64,000 bases of DNA from a virus. Below the pieces are notes generated by a model that was given only the letters and a program-made list of their open reading frames with translations, did not search any database and was not told where the DNA came from. Position 1 is the first letter of the stretch. Each line of letters starts with the position of its first letter. The stretch is from positions 87,944 to 151,943 of the IMG/VR virus record IMGVR_UViG_3300048919_000048. One strand, 5' to 3'. Positions 29,199 through 36,997 of this stretch are shown here, one piece after another. The translations under genes were made by a program, and so were the position numbers.

Positions 29199-29477
29199 AT
29201 GAATATCAACTTCAACGATGCAACCTTCGAAAAACTGCGTTTCCTGGCTGACCGTGAAGGTCGCTCCGTAGCCGCATTCGTTTCCATGCGTATGGATGAA
29301 CTGGCAGACCAACTGGTAAACACCACCTTCACTCTGAACGAACTTCCGGCGGGTGTGCAACTGGCACATCTGGACCCGACACCGCGCCCGGCCCCGGTGC
29401 GTAGCGGAGAACAAGCGTTCTACGTTCTGCCAAGCGATAATCAGAATGAGCGCCGTTACGCTGAAGACCAATACTAA
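29199..29477 (+). CDS. Small protein of unknown function (92 residues)
   Basis: Preceded by GAAAGGAG, the product starts MNINFNDATFEKLRFLADRE and has a strand-helix-helix N-terminus like ribbon-helix-helix regulators (FEKLRFLADREGRSVAAFVS), then a proline-rich tail. A regulator is possible but the sequence does not prove it. It ends just before a terminator and is cleanly spaced from both neighbours, as expected for a well-expressed gene. Confidence 0.65.
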   Translation: MNINFNDATFEKLRFLADREGRSVAAFVSMRMDELADQLVNTTFTLNELPAGVQLAHLDPTPRPAPVRSGEQAFYVLPSDNQNERRYAEDQY

Positions 29478-29480
29478 AAT

Positions 29481-29505
29481 AACCGCCCTTCGGGGCGGTT
29501 TTTCT
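29481..29505 (+). terminator. Strong terminator after the 92-residue gene
   Basis: AACCGCCC/GGGCGGTT with a TTCG loop is followed by TTTCTTT on the plus strand. Confidence 0.9.
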
Positions 29506-29516
29506 TTATATCCCTA

Positions 29517-29544
29517 TTGACTCCTGCCAACCATCCTGTATACT
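29517..29544 (+). promoter_or_regulatory. Right-arm promoter
   Basis: TTGACT-16-TATACT lies directly after the terminator at 29505 and about 30 bases before the next start. It has the 16-base spacing and TG before the -10 box shared by the right-arm group. Confidence 0.75.
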
Positions 29545-29575
29545 ACTCACATCAAACAACGAAAGAGGAAATATC

Positions 29576-30094
29576 ATGTCGAACAGCATTAACCTGACCT
29601 TCATCGAAAAATGGATCAACAATGTATCGATCTACCCTCCGGCAGAGATTTTCTTCCAAGCTCCAAAGAGCCAAGAGAAGAAAGAGAAGCGCTGCAAGGA
29701 GATTTGTGAGTCTCTATACCGTTTCAACTGGGAGGACTCCCCGGTGCCAAACCCAATAGGCACTGTTCGTGAGATTGTCCGGGAGATGGTGGTGGTTGAT
29801 AAACTGTTCGAATACAACCGATTCCCACCGGATTACCAGAACATCCTGAAATTGCTTGCGAGGTTTTTGAAGGCGGCATGTTATCTGATCGACCAGTTGA
29901 ACGATATGCACAAAGAGCATGAGAAACTGAGCGAATGGTACTTGGAATGGCGACGTGGTCAGTTGCACATCATAATGAACGCAAACCGCTGGGGTGCTGA
30001 CATCCTGCGATTGCCGACAGAGGGCGAGTACGCCGATCAGATTCAAAAACAGTTTTTAGACGACGTATCACTGACACTGAAGGAAATGGAATGA
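29576..30094 (+). CDS. Helical protein of unknown function (172 residues)
   Basis: The product starts MSNSINLTFIEKWINNVS and is predominantly helical, with a charged KSQEKKEKRCKEICESL segment near residue 35 and a LARFLKAACYLIDQLNDMHK helix near 100. It has no signal or membrane segment. AGAGGAA precedes the ATG. It heads the operon of small genes transcribed from the promoter at 29517. No family is recognised. Confidence 0.65.
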   Translation: MSNSINLTFIEKWINNVSIYPPAEIFFQAPKSQEKKEKRCKEICESLYRFNWEDSPVPNPIGTVREIVREMVVVDKLFEYNRFPPDYQNILKLLARFLKAACYLIDQLNDMHKEHEKLSEWYLEWRRGQLHIIMNANRWGADILRLPTEGEYADQIQKQFLDDVSLTLKEME

Positions 30095-30294
30095 GGACAG
30101 ATATGAAATGGCGTGACCTAGCCTTGCAGTTCGATGGTCATCGTATGCAGGCTCTCTGTTTTCTGAAGCAGATTCTCGGATCTTTGCCGGAAACGGAGTT
30201 CCCAGAGGCCCGGCAGTTTTTGAAAGAAGGTCCAATCCCCGGCGAAGAGATCCTTCGTCAACGTCTACAGGAAATGATGGAGAAAATAAAATGA
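30091..30294 (+). CDS. Small protein of unknown function (67 residues)
   Basis: The product starts MRTDMKWRDLALQFDGHRMQ, is helical, and overlaps the genes on both sides by four bases (ATGA-type). The end is FLKEGPIPGEEILRQRLQE. A coupled member of the operon; no family is recognised. Confidence 0.6.
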   Translation: MRTDMKWRDLALQFDGHRMQALCFLKQILGSLPETEFPEARQFLKEGPIPGEEILRQRLQEMMEKIK

Positions 30295-30497
30295 AATACT
30301 TCGCACTGGGCTTTTCTATCGCAGCACTGGTTGCCGTCATTATGATGGGTAATGCACAGGCGGCACAGACGCTTGACCTGGAGGATTACTACACCGACGG
30401 CAGCGACAAGGTATGCATCTACAGCAACGGTCGAACCACTGTGGCAATCACTCACGAGGGGGGCGGTTCTTGCCCTTCCAAATACGTTAAGCACTGA
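30291..30497 (+). CDS. Small exported protein with signal peptide
   Basis: A 68-residue protein with an N-terminal signal: MKYFALGFSIAALVAVIMMGNAQA, cleavage likely after AQA at about residue 24. The mature part of some 44 residues has two cysteines (VCIY and GGSCPSK) that could form a disulfide bond in the periplasm. It is coupled to the gene before it by a four-base overlap. An exported protein of this size could block superinfection or alter the envelope; that is inference. No domain is recognised. Confidence 0.7.
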   Translation: MKYFALGFSIAALVAVIMMGNAQAAQTLDLEDYYTDGSDKVCIYSNGRTTVAITHEGGGSCPSKYVKH

Positions 30498-30504
30498 GGT
30501 GACA

Positions 30505-30717
30505 ATGACATATTTCAAAATTAAGTCAGCGCACCTGCCGTGGCTGGAGATGGAGATTTGCAAGGGGACGATCTTTTATCAGCACTACAGCTTCGCCACA
30601 CCAGACTGGGTTCCATGCGGAGCTTACCGGGAAGGCAGTGCCAGCTATGATCGTCTGTCGGCAGAAGAGGTCAGCCGCATGATCAAAAAAGACAAAAACG
30701 TATACTGGAGGAACTGA
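30505..30717 (+). CDS. Small protein of unknown function (70 residues)
   Basis: The ATG at 30505 with GAGGTGA upstream gives 70 residues starting MTYFKIKSAHLPWLEMEIC; the longer frame upstream lies across the exported-protein gene and is not used. Aromatic residues are frequent (YQHYSFATPDWVPCG). A basic helix ends the protein. The stop overlaps the next start by one base. No family is recognised. Confidence 0.6.
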   Translation: MTYFKIKSAHLPWLEMEICKGTIFYQHYSFATPDWVPCGAYREGSASYDRLSAEEVSRMIKKDKNVYWRN

Positions 30718-31229
30718 TGACTTTATTCGAAGAGTACGCGATGTTGGTGTCCAACGGCAATGCTGACTTGCACAAGGACCTCCACGGGTGTTATGATGAC
30801 CCACAAGTGATGTTGCTGCTGGTGGACTTTGAGCGCAAGGTGAAAGCCAATCTCTTCAGTGTATTCGACGAGATGGCTCCTGAAGGTCTCCCGGATGTTT
30901 GCTACAAAGTGGCGGATTGGTGGGACGGACGTAAGTTGCAGCGCCGGATTGTGTCGGCAGCAAATCGCTTCGAACTGAAGGACGGTGGGACTCTGGTTAT
31001 CCCCGGTGCCCGTCACTACTCCCGCGATATGGCGGCGGTTATTGACCAAGTACGCGACAAACTGGTGAATGATCATGTGCATGGGGATGACCAAGGGTTC
31101 ATCGACCAGTGGGGAGAGTACCACACCCGCGAAGAAGCAGTTATCATCGCCACCCACGCCGGACAGATTGACCGCTGGCGTCGAAAAGGTGGTCCGGCAA
31201 ACGAATTATTCAGCGAGGACCTTTACTGA
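30717..31229 (+). CDS. Conserved-looking phage protein of unknown function (170 residues)
   Basis: The product starts MTLFEEYAMLVSNGNADLH. The C-terminal half carries the motif series VIPGARHYSRDM, then GDDQGFIDQWGEYHTREEA, then GQIDRWRRKGG and ELFSEDLY. This series recurs in a widespread phage family of unknown function, as far as can be recalled. The His, Asp and Glu residues are spaced as in a possible active or metal site. The start overlaps the previous stop by one base. Confidence 0.7.
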   Translation: MTLFEEYAMLVSNGNADLHKDLHGCYDDPQVMLLLVDFERKVKANLFSVFDEMAPEGLPDVCYKVADWWDGRKLQRRIVSAANRFELKDGGTLVIPGARHYSRDMAAVIDQVRDKLVNDHVHGDDQGFIDQWGEYHTREEAVIIATHAGQIDRWRRKGGPANELFSEDLY

Positions 31230-31468
31230 TGGGTAGGTTAAGGGTCGGTGAAAGTCATGACAATCCATTTATGACTTTATCACAATTCCAGAAGTATGCG
31301 TCCCCACGCGACTGGAAATGGTTCTCCACATCGTTCTTTGAGGCGGGGTATGGAAACGACACACCCGGCGAGGTTATGATTCACTTCTATGAGTGCAGAA
31401 ACAAGTACATGTCTGAAAGATGCGCTGAAGAAATGAGCGCTTGGTACAATAAGGAGAGAGGGATTTAA
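31229..31468 (+). CDS. Small protein of unknown function (79 residues)
   Basis: The product starts MGRLRVGESHDNPFMT and is rich in aromatic residues, with DWKWFSTSFFEAGYG. It overlaps the stop of the gene before it and the start of the gene after it by one base each. No family or motif is recognised; the coupled position is the main support that it is translated. Confidence 0.6.
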   Translation: MGRLRVGESHDNPFMTLSQFQKYASPRDWKWFSTSFFEAGYGNDTPGEVMIHFYECRNKYMSERCAEEMSAWYNKERGI

Positions 31469-31626
31469 TGAAAATCTGGACAATCTTTTACAAAGTTGAT
31501 GGCGTTGAGAAAACGTACCAAATCCCGGCGGAAGACTATATTCACGCCCTTGTGCGCCTGGGTCAGATCTACGGCGACAAAGAAGGCAAAGATGATCGTG
31601 TAATCGTCGTGCAGAAGGTGATGTGA
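31468..31626 (+). CDS. Small protein of unknown function (52 residues)
   Basis: An ATG at 31468 with AAGGAGAGAGG upstream opens a 52-residue frame starting MKIWTIFYKVDGVEK. Strands alternate with a helix DYIHALVRLGQIY. It ends with an overlap on the next start. Its length is below common annotation cut-offs, but site and overlaps support it. Confidence 0.6.
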   Translation: MKIWTIFYKVDGVEKTYQIPAEDYIHALVRLGQIYGDKEGKDDRVIVVQKVM

Positions 31627-31964
31627 TGGAAACTGTGACTATCGAAGTATTTGCGGTGGATATGTCGAAGGCTGTCGGGTTCCGCAAGATGGAGCCTACT
31701 GGCCCGGCGGGGCTACGATTCGGACTGTATCTTCCGGCGAAGGGTGAGAAATTGACCCGATTTGGTCAATTGGTGGATATTCTTGACGCCCATTTGATTG
31801 ACAGCCCGTTGTTCCCGTGGAAGATTTCCTATATCCACATCAACCCCGGGTATTACAAAGAGGATTCCAGTATTCTGCTGGCGCAGTATCTTCCGGAGCT
31901 TCCTTTGTCGGCAGACTGCCGCATCAGTTGCCCGGCGTCCCTAATTTTTGGAGATGGACTATGA
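31626..31964 (+). CDS. Protein of unknown function (112 residues)
   Basis: The ATG at 31626 overlaps the previous stop; a GTG one codon upstream is possible. The product starts METVTIEVFAVDMSKAVGF and has glycine and proline in the middle (MEPTGPAGLRFGLYL), a helix FGQLVDILDAHLI, and a C-terminal CRISCPASL stretch. Beta-alpha-beta character is likely. No family is recognised. Confidence 0.6.
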   Translation: METVTIEVFAVDMSKAVGFRKMEPTGPAGLRFGLYLPAKGEKLTRFGQLVDILDAHLIDSPLFPWKISYIHINPGYYKEDSSILLAQYLPELPLSADCRISCPASLIFGDGL

Positions 31965-32161
31965 TTAAGATTCTTTTTGCATTTCTCTATGTCGTGTTCA
32001 TCGTCGCTATGAGTTGCATTATTCCGGCGATTATGATCCCGGTGTTCCAAGACTACGGGTTGTATGCCCGAGATGTGGTCGGTTTCACCCTGACGATCAC
32101 CCTAATTTCTGATATAATCCTGCTCGGATTTGGGGCAGTGGTGTGGAGCGTATACGCATGA
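31961..32161 (+). CDS. Small membrane protein (66 residues)
   Basis: The ATG at 31961 overlaps the previous stop (ATGA). Two hydrophobic spans are seen at about 4-28 (LFAFLYVVFIVAMSCIIPAI) and 42-64, with a short polar turn. Small two-span proteins of this sort can be holins or membrane modifiers. Its place far from the endolysin makes a holin role less likely than for the protein at 60073. Confidence 0.6.
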   Translation: MIKILFAFLYVVFIVAMSCIIPAIMIPVFQDYGLYARDVVGFTLTITLISDIILLGFGAVVWSVYA

Positions 32162-32355
32162 AAGTGATTCATCCAATCAAAAACGGCATGTTCCCGATCC
32201 AGACAGTCCTGCGGGACCTTGCTAACCAAGAGAACTGCGATGGTGATCCATATGACCAGATGTATCAGGCCGCTGATTACATCGACGATCTGGAGGCTCG
32301 CTTGGAGTTCTTCCGTGAAAAGTACAACCGACTTGCCGGGGAGTTTAACGTATGA
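32158..32355 (+). CDS. Small protein of unknown function (65 residues)
   Basis: The ATG at 32158 overlaps the previous stop, giving MKVIHPIKNGMFPIQTV. It has a long C-terminal helix (ADYIDDLEARLEFFREKYNRL) that could be a coiled coil. It overlaps the next gene by four bases. A longer in-frame start at 32143 lies inside the previous gene and is less likely. Confidence 0.6.
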   Translation: MKVIHPIKNGMFPIQTVLRDLANQENCDGDPYDQMYQAADYIDDLEARLEFFREKYNRLAGEFNV

Positions 32356-32540
32356 GTTATGTTGCGGGTTTTTACATGATCACTCAGCGAAATGGCCTGA
32401 CGCCGATCAAGTTCCGCATTGATGGTCATCAAGTCATACCGACATTCTCGTCATATCGTGAGGCATCTATGTTCGCCGACGATAACGTTCCGATGGATGT
32501 TGACTACCGTGTCACTGAAGTAGCTATTGGGAGAGCATAA
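32352..32540 (+). CDS. Small protein of unknown function (62 residues)
   Basis: The product starts MSYVAGFYMITQRNGLTP and alternates strands (KFRIDGHQVIPTF) with a helix REASMFADD and a final strand VDYRVTEVAI. It overlaps the genes before and after. No family is recognised. Confidence 0.6.
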   Translation: MSYVAGFYMITQRNGLTPIKFRIDGHQVIPTFSSYREASMFADDNVPMDVDYRVTEVAIGRA

Positions 32541-33097
32541 TGAAAGTAACCGATAAGCATGTGTTCTTTTACTCGTGGAAGGACATGTTTAGCAATCATT
32601 ACCGCAATGACCGGGCTTTCGCTTTACCGCGCCATGAGCAGGAAGGTGTGAAGTTCTACACTGGGGAGCACATGATGATGTACGAAAAGGCCATGCTGTT
32701 TGCCGATCACAATATCGCCCGGCAGATCACAGAGGTCTTCCACCCGCAAGAGGCCAAGATGCTGGGCCGTAAGGTAAAGGGATTCAACAACGTACTGTGG
32801 GAGAAGTCCAGAGAGCAGATCGTCGAGAACGTCTGCTACTGCCGCCTGGTGTTCGACCTCGGCCTCCGCTGCGAGGCGATACAGCACCGACTGGCGGGCC
32901 GCAGTTTCGTCGAGGCATCTGACCGGGATCGCATCTGGGGTGTGGGTCTGAGCCAAGATCACCCGATGATTGATGACGAGGCCAACTGGCTGGGCCTGAA
33001 CCTACTGGGTAAGGCGTGGGACCGGGCGACTGACGCCCTTATTGATCGCTGCGGCGGATATGACCGTGTGAGAGGTGATTTTGCAGATCAAGCATAA
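32540..33097 (+). CDS. NADAR (YbiA/RibX-like) family protein
   Basis: A 185-residue protein matching the NADAR (DUF1768) pattern over most of its length: an opening strand VFFYSWKDMFSN, then FYTGEHMMMYEKAMLFAD, then AKMLGRKVKGFNNVLWEKSREQIV, then CEAIQHRLAGRSFVEASDRDRIWGVGLS and GLNLLGKAWDRA. Conserved Trp, Glu, Lys, Arg and Asp residues of the presumed active site are in place. NADAR proteins act as N-glycosidases on riboflavin intermediates or on ADP-ribosylated nucleotides and DNA bases. In a phage also carrying nadV and prs, an ADP-ribose counter-defence role is attractive. The exact substrate is inference. Confidence 0.85.
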   Translation: MKVTDKHVFFYSWKDMFSNHYRNDRAFALPRHEQEGVKFYTGEHMMMYEKAMLFADHNIARQITEVFHPQEAKMLGRKVKGFNNVLWEKSREQIVENVCYCRLVFDLGLRCEAIQHRLAGRSFVEASDRDRIWGVGLSQDHPMIDDEANWLGLNLLGKAWDRATDALIDRCGGYDRVRGDFADQA

Positions 33098-33584
33098 GAT
33101 TTGTCTAATCCCACAAACGGCGTGGGATAACAACCTTCGCTCCTACCTCACCCAAGCTGGGTGGGATAAGGTGCGCCGTAAGTGCTATGCCGAGCACAAC
33201 TATACCTGCCAGATCTGTGGCGGGCAGGGTGGTAACGGAAGAAAACATCCGGTTGAGTGCCATGAAAGCTGGACATTCGAAAACGGAGAGGTTAAACTGG
33301 TCGGCCTCATGAGCCTGTGTCCGCCGTGCCATGAGTTCCACCACCCGGGACTCGCAGAGAAGAACGGGAAATTGGAAAGAGCGATCAAGCAATTCATGAA
33401 GGTCAATGGGATCAGTCGTGATCAGGCCATTGCCTATCTGAAAAGTGAGTTCGCCACATGGCAGCAGCGCAGCCAGCAGGAGTGGTCGCTTAACATCGAC
33501 TACCTGAGTGAGTACATGGGGCCGGACTTCAAGTTCAAGCGCCCCGTCAAGGAAGACAAGGATGATTTTGGTGATGCGTTCTAA
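33075..33584 (+). CDS. HNH-like endonuclease
   Basis: A 169-residue protein. Residues about 38-92 carry a zinc-bound HNH-type core: CQICGGQGG, then HPVECHESWTF and KLVGLMSLCPPCHEFHHPG. The second CxxC knuckle and the CHEFHH histidines fit a beta-beta-alpha metal nuclease. The helical C-terminus could bind DNA. The start is GTG 33075 inside the previous gene (23-base overlap); TTG 33081 is an alternative. It may be a homing-type endonuclease or take part in DNA processing. It lies just upstream of a FEN-like exonuclease. Confidence 0.75.
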   Translation: MILQIKHKICLIPQTAWDNNLRSYLTQAGWDKVRRKCYAEHNYTCQICGGQGGNGRKHPVECHESWTFENGEVKLVGLMSLCPPCHEFHHPGLAEKNGKLERAIKQFMKVNGISRDQAIAYLKSEFATWQQRSQQEWSLNIDYLSEYMGPDFKFKRPVKEDKDDFGDAF

Positions 33585-33596
33585 GAGGAGTAGGTA

Positions 33597-34709
33597 ATGG
33601 GTTATCCTGTAGTAGAAAACTTTAAGGATATTGTTACGGATGATGTTACTATTGTTCTTGATTTGGATCAGACGTGTTATGTTGCGGCGGCGGGCGCGGA
33701 AAAGCGAACCATTATCGCAACCCACATTAAGTCTGGTCGCCAGATGGAGTTCAAGAACAAGACGGAGTTCTGGGGCCGACAGCAAACCGTAGTTGGCGGC
33801 TGGCTGAAGGACCAGAACACCAACATGGAAGCCAAAATGCTGGCGTCGGGGAAGGAATTCAAACCTTGGACCCGTGAGGACTTCACGATCGAGGATAAGC
33901 AGACCCCGGAACCCGTGGAGAACTGCCTGCATTTGCTGAAGATCAAGATCAACGCGATCCTTGAGCATATGGGCACAACCAATGGGCTGGGCGTCCTTGG
34001 AGGGGAAGGTAATTTCCGGCTGGTTTTACCTACTCCGGAGATCTACAAAGGGAACCGTGAGGATACTATCCGGCCGCTCCTTTTGGCAGACACTCGTGAG
34101 TATGTCCAGCGTAAATACGGCGCGATCGTCATCGACGGTATCGAGGCCGATGACTACCTGACCATGAAGCAGTATGAAGGCTGGTTGCATTACAAAAAGA
34201 CTGGCAAATTCAACTACATTGTGGCATCCTTCGATAAGGATCAGGTGCAGTGCCCGGGGCTGATCTTCAACACCATGCGCGATTCGACAGAGCGCGACTG
34301 GAAGCACCCGCTCCCGTGGCTCATTGATGACTCCATGGGTGAGATCTGGATGGAGAGCGGGAAGGTTAAGGGCTGGGGCAAGAAGTTCTTTGGCTACCAG
34401 ATGCTGTTCGGTGACCAGTCGGATAACGTCAAGCCGTACCAGAACTTCGACAAGATCCGGTTTGGTGAAACATCTGCCTTCAAGGTCATCTCTCCTTGTC
34501 AGGACGAGAATGCCATGTGGGCAGCGATCGTTAATCAGTACAAGAAGTGGTTCCCTGACGGGGTTGAGTTCACTGACCACATGGGTGTTCCTCGTAAGTT
34601 CACCGCCGGGCAGTGGGCATCGGTTATCTTCCAGGCTGTCTACATGAAGCGTACACCGGACGATAACACCACTTTGGGAAATGTTCTTCGTAAAGCGGGG
34701 GTTGTGTAA
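33597..34709 (+). CDS. FEN-like 5'-3' exonuclease / flap nuclease
   Basis: A 370-residue protein with the acidic clusters of the FEN/PIN superfamily: IVLDLDQTCY (about 20-28), DGIEADDYLTM (about 182-190), IVASFDKDQVQCPG (about 210-222) and MLFGDQSDNVK (about 265-275). These Asp residues bind two metal ions. Phage relatives such as T5 and T7 exonucleases remove RNA primers and trim 5' ends during replication and recombination. A GAGGAG site precedes the ATG. It neighbours other nucleases in a DNA-processing block. Confidence 0.85.
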   Translation: MGYPVVENFKDIVTDDVTIVLDLDQTCYVAAAGAEKRTIIATHIKSGRQMEFKNKTEFWGRQQTVVGGWLKDQNTNMEAKMLASGKEFKPWTREDFTIEDKQTPEPVENCLHLLKIKINAILEHMGTTNGLGVLGGEGNFRLVLPTPEIYKGNREDTIRPLLLADTREYVQRKYGAIVIDGIEADDYLTMKQYEGWLHYKKTGKFNYIVASFDKDQVQCPGLIFNTMRDSTERDWKHPLPWLIDDSMGEIWMESGKVKGWGKKFFGYQMLFGDQSDNVKPYQNFDKIRFGETSAFKVISPCQDENAMWAAIVNQYKKWFPDGVEFTDHMGVPRKFTAGQWASVIFQAVYMKRTPDDNTTLGNVLRKAGVV

Positions 34710-35044
34710 TGAGTCAAGACGACGCCAAGGGTTTAGATTCTCGCGTCGAGGAGATGATTAAGGCCGATGAGATCCGGGCGGCGTTTGTGCCCGGTTCCTC
34801 AAAGAACTTTTATCTCATCGAGGAGCCATGGACAATGCTTGAAGAGCCATGGCGTATCCAGTGGTATGATAATCGTACCCGCAGCCTGTGTGAGGTTTAC
34901 CCGGTGGGTGTCCCTTACCCAGGGGACAAGTACGCCATGTTCACGGTGTACGACGAGATCAGTAAGGTCATTAAGAACTACGTGTTTTTGATGAACGAGT
35001 ACCATTTTATTGCTGAGGACGAAGATGCGCTTATTGTCGATTGA
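34709..35044 (+). CDS. Protein of unknown function (111 residues)
   Basis: The product starts MSQDDAKGLDSRVEEMIKA at a TAATG overlap with the exonuclease. It has repeated EEPWTMLEEPWRIQWYD and an acidic end (EDEDALIVD) that overlaps the RuvC-like gene by 20 bases. Its acidity and mixture of strands suggest a small accessory protein to the nucleases. No family is recognised. Confidence 0.6.
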   Translation: MSQDDAKGLDSRVEEMIKADEIRAAFVPGSSKNFYLIEEPWTMLEEPWRIQWYDNRTRSLCEVYPVGVPYPGDKYAMFTVYDEISKVIKNYVFLMNEYHFIAEDEDALIVD

Positions 35045-35648
35045 TCAGAGTATGGCCTCCTGTGCGTATGTTGTCCTTGATGACGGGGTTCCGATCTTCA
35101 AAGAGGTCTTGCATACGACCGGGTCTGAGAAAAAGGCAGGCTCGTCTTCAGACTGGTGTTTGTTCTTCAAACACCCGGCGGAGCAGATCGCATACATCTC
35201 CCGTAAAATTGCGGATGTGTGTGAGTCTTTCGAGGTCGAGCACATCGTGCTTGAATCTTTGAGTTTCGGCTCCGCTGGCAATGCGACCCGCGATCTGGCT
35301 GGTTTATTTTTTGGAATCCAGTTGACACTGCTTCGTGATGGGTATAGCATGGACAATATCCACACCATCGCGCCAACGTCCGTTAAATCTTGGGCACGTA
35401 AATGGCTTCCCGGCGAAGAGCAGGAAGTTCCTAATGCGAAAGGCACCAAGATGGACAAGGTTAAGATGGGCAAAGACGAAATGATGCGTGTCTGCGAGAT
35501 CCTCCACCCGGGGTTCTTGAAGGGCTATAACAAGTCCGGAAAGAATGGCGGGGCAACTGACCTCGCTGACGCCATCCTGATTGGAGGGTGTTTCCTTGAA
35601 AGAAATGGAGATCGACTGGGTTTCGCTAAGAAGGGAAGCAACACGTAA
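35025..35648 (+). CDS. RuvC-like Holliday junction resolvase
   Basis: The product is 207 residues from the ATG at 35025 (GAGGAC upstream). The RNase H-fold resolvase signature is visible: first Asp in MRLLSIDQS (residue 7), Glu in HIVLESLSFG (about 76), and the pair TDLADAIL near 180. A helical DNA-binding loop with KGTKMDKVKMGKDE lies between. RuvC enzymes cut four-way junctions in pairs. In phages they resolve branched DNA before packaging. An endonuclease VII-type resolvase is coded one gene away, an unusual pairing. Confidence 0.85.
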   Translation: MRLLSIDQSMASCAYVVLDDGVPIFKEVLHTTGSEKKAGSSSDWCLFFKHPAEQIAYISRKIADVCESFEVEHIVLESLSFGSAGNATRDLAGLFFGIQLTLLRDGYSMDNIHTIAPTSVKSWARKWLPGEEQEVPNAKGTKMDKVKMGKDEMMRVCEILHPGFLKGYNKSGKNGGATDLADAILIGGCFLERNGDRLGFAKKGSNT

Positions 35649-36279
35649 AATCGTCCTCTGCGGTGATCGGAACGACTGTGAGTATTGGCTGCACGGGCTT
35701 AGTGGTACACTGGGCCGTGACAACACCTATATCTCTCGTGCTCGTGGTAACAGGACGGAACTCTTGGTGCTCGATAAGGCGCTAAACCTCCTGTTCTTGG
35801 TGGAATTCATCAGTACGAACCAGTGGTCGTGGTACGAAAAGATGAGGGGCACCCGGTATGACGAGGTTCTCATCACCCGGCGCGGTATGCAGAGGATGCA
35901 ATACCCGGAACAACTGGCTGATACACTTTCTCGGAGGGAAAGGAATGGGACGGTATTGGAGATGTCTCTTTACTACCTCACGCAAAACGACAGCCAAGCA
36001 GTGAAAAAGTTGGGGCTGGAAACAGCCCAAAGCACTGCGCTCGATAACGGGGATGATGTCGGAACAATGTCGGAAGAATTTGACTTCCCTGTTTCACTTT
36101 TCCGTCGAAGCATGATGGGTTATTTTGAAGATTACCGCCGTCCAACACGTGAGGAATTTCTCTTCGCGCTGACAATGGAGAATATTAGTGGCAGTACGGC
36201 CCGGGAGAAGAAGGCGATCGAAGAGGCCCTCCTTTACGTCCAAAGTAAAGGCAACAACGCCAATTCGAGTTCCGCTTAG
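35596..36279 (+). CDS. Protein of unknown function with a C-terminal segment like the right-end paralogues
   Basis: The frame runs from 35581; TTG 35596 has a GGAGGG site seven bases upstream and is preferred, giving about 227 residues. The N-terminal half has GDRNDCEYWLHGLSGTLG and a LLVLDKALNLLFLVEF segment. The final 70 residues (FPVSLFRRSMMGYFED, then TREEFLFALTMEN, then a helix) resemble the C-terminal domain repeated in genes at 57.3-62.5 kb, where YPEE-like motifs follow a FFED-like strand. The function is unknown. The overlap with the resolvase is 53 bases. Confidence 0.55.
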   Translation: MKEMEIDWVSLRREATRKIVLCGDRNDCEYWLHGLSGTLGRDNTYISRARGNRTELLVLDKALNLLFLVEFISTNQWSWYEKMRGTRYDEVLITRRGMQRMQYPEQLADTLSRRERNGTVLEMSLYYLTQNDSQAVKKLGLETAQSTALDNGDDVGTMSEEFDFPVSLFRRSMMGYFEDYRRPTREEFLFALTMENISGSTAREKKAIEEALLYVQSKGNNANSSSA

Positions 36280-36757
36280 TAAGGACAAGTGGGTTTCTGG
36301 TTCCAAGAGCATAGCGGCTTACCGCGACCAACTCCTGCTGGAGCAAGGCGGTGTTTGTGCTATCCTTGGGGAGCCTATGACGGACCCATGTTTGGACCAT
36401 GATCACTATGACGGTAAGTGCCGTGGTGTGATTGGTTCCACACTGAACCTGTTTGAAGGCGGAGTCCAGAAGTTATGGGCAAAGCACATGGAAGGTAAAA
36501 CAGGGTTGACAATGAGTGAGACGTTGCGTAGACTGGCAGACTACCTTGAGACTGACCAGACGCACCGTAAGTTCCACGGCGAGATTGTTGCGGATCTTAA
36601 AAAGTCACTCAAGAGGTGGACTAAGGAGACTATCGCCCGTAACGCATACCTGAACTTCGGTATCGTTATCGACGAGAACCTGGACAAGGGCGTGATGATT
36701 ACCATCTACGTTACTGAGTTTGTCCGGAAATTGGAGGAAGACTATCTTTATGAGTAG
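36188..36757 (+). CDS. Endonuclease VII-like resolvase
   Basis: A 189-residue protein with a basic N-terminus (MAVRPGRRRRSKRPSF), then YRDQLLLEQGGVCAILGEPM, LDHDHYDGKCRGVIGSTLNLFEGG. This matches T4 endonuclease VII-type his-Me nucleases, with DHDH and the Asn-Leu helix. It cleaves branched DNA. The only start with a ribosome site is GTG 36188 (GGAG seven bases upstream), giving a 92-base overlap with the gene before it. No downstream start in the frame is plausible before the motif. One zinc cysteine pair of T4 gp49 is not evident. Confidence 0.8.
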   Translation: MAVRPGRRRRSKRPSFTSKVKATTPIRVPLSKDKWVSGSKSIAAYRDQLLLEQGGVCAILGEPMTDPCLDHDHYDGKCRGVIGSTLNLFEGGVQKLWAKHMEGKTGLTMSETLRRLADYLETDQTHRKFHGEIVADLKKSLKRWTKETIARNAYLNFGIVIDENLDKGVMITIYVTEFVRKLEEDYLYE

Positions 36758-36983
36758 CATTGATAGAAGTTTATACGCCGGGTTGGATACCCCATACATT
36801 CGATTCTTCTACCGTAACTGGAGAGGTGAATGCGGTTATCGAACCATCAAGGGTGCCCCGATGTTCTGGTACGGGGAAAGTCAGTACCATAAGGGTGCTC
36901 AGTGGTTCATCAAGGCCCACGATGTTGATAAAGACGACGTTCGTGATTTTGCCCTGGTAGACATTATCGAATTTTGTAAGTAA
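36750..36983 (+). CDS. Small protein of unknown function (77 residues)
   Basis: The ATG at 36750 overlaps the previous stop and gives MSSIDRSLYAGLDTPYIRF. The segment YIRFFYRNWRGECGYRTI, the later WYGESQYHKGAQWFIKAHDV and the final DFALVDIIEF recall a small conserved phage family with WYL-like strand character. Its role is unknown. Coupling to the nuclease gene is likely. Confidence 0.65.
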   Translation: MSSIDRSLYAGLDTPYIRFFYRNWRGECGYRTIKGAPMFWYGESQYHKGAQWFIKAHDVDKDDVRDFALVDIIEFCK

Positions 36984-36997
36984 TCGGGAGATTAATT

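Noticed and set aside
30352-30504. Longer N-terminal form of the 70-residue protein at 30505
   Set aside because: It would run across the signal-peptide protein gene in another frame; the ATG at 30505 has a good site.
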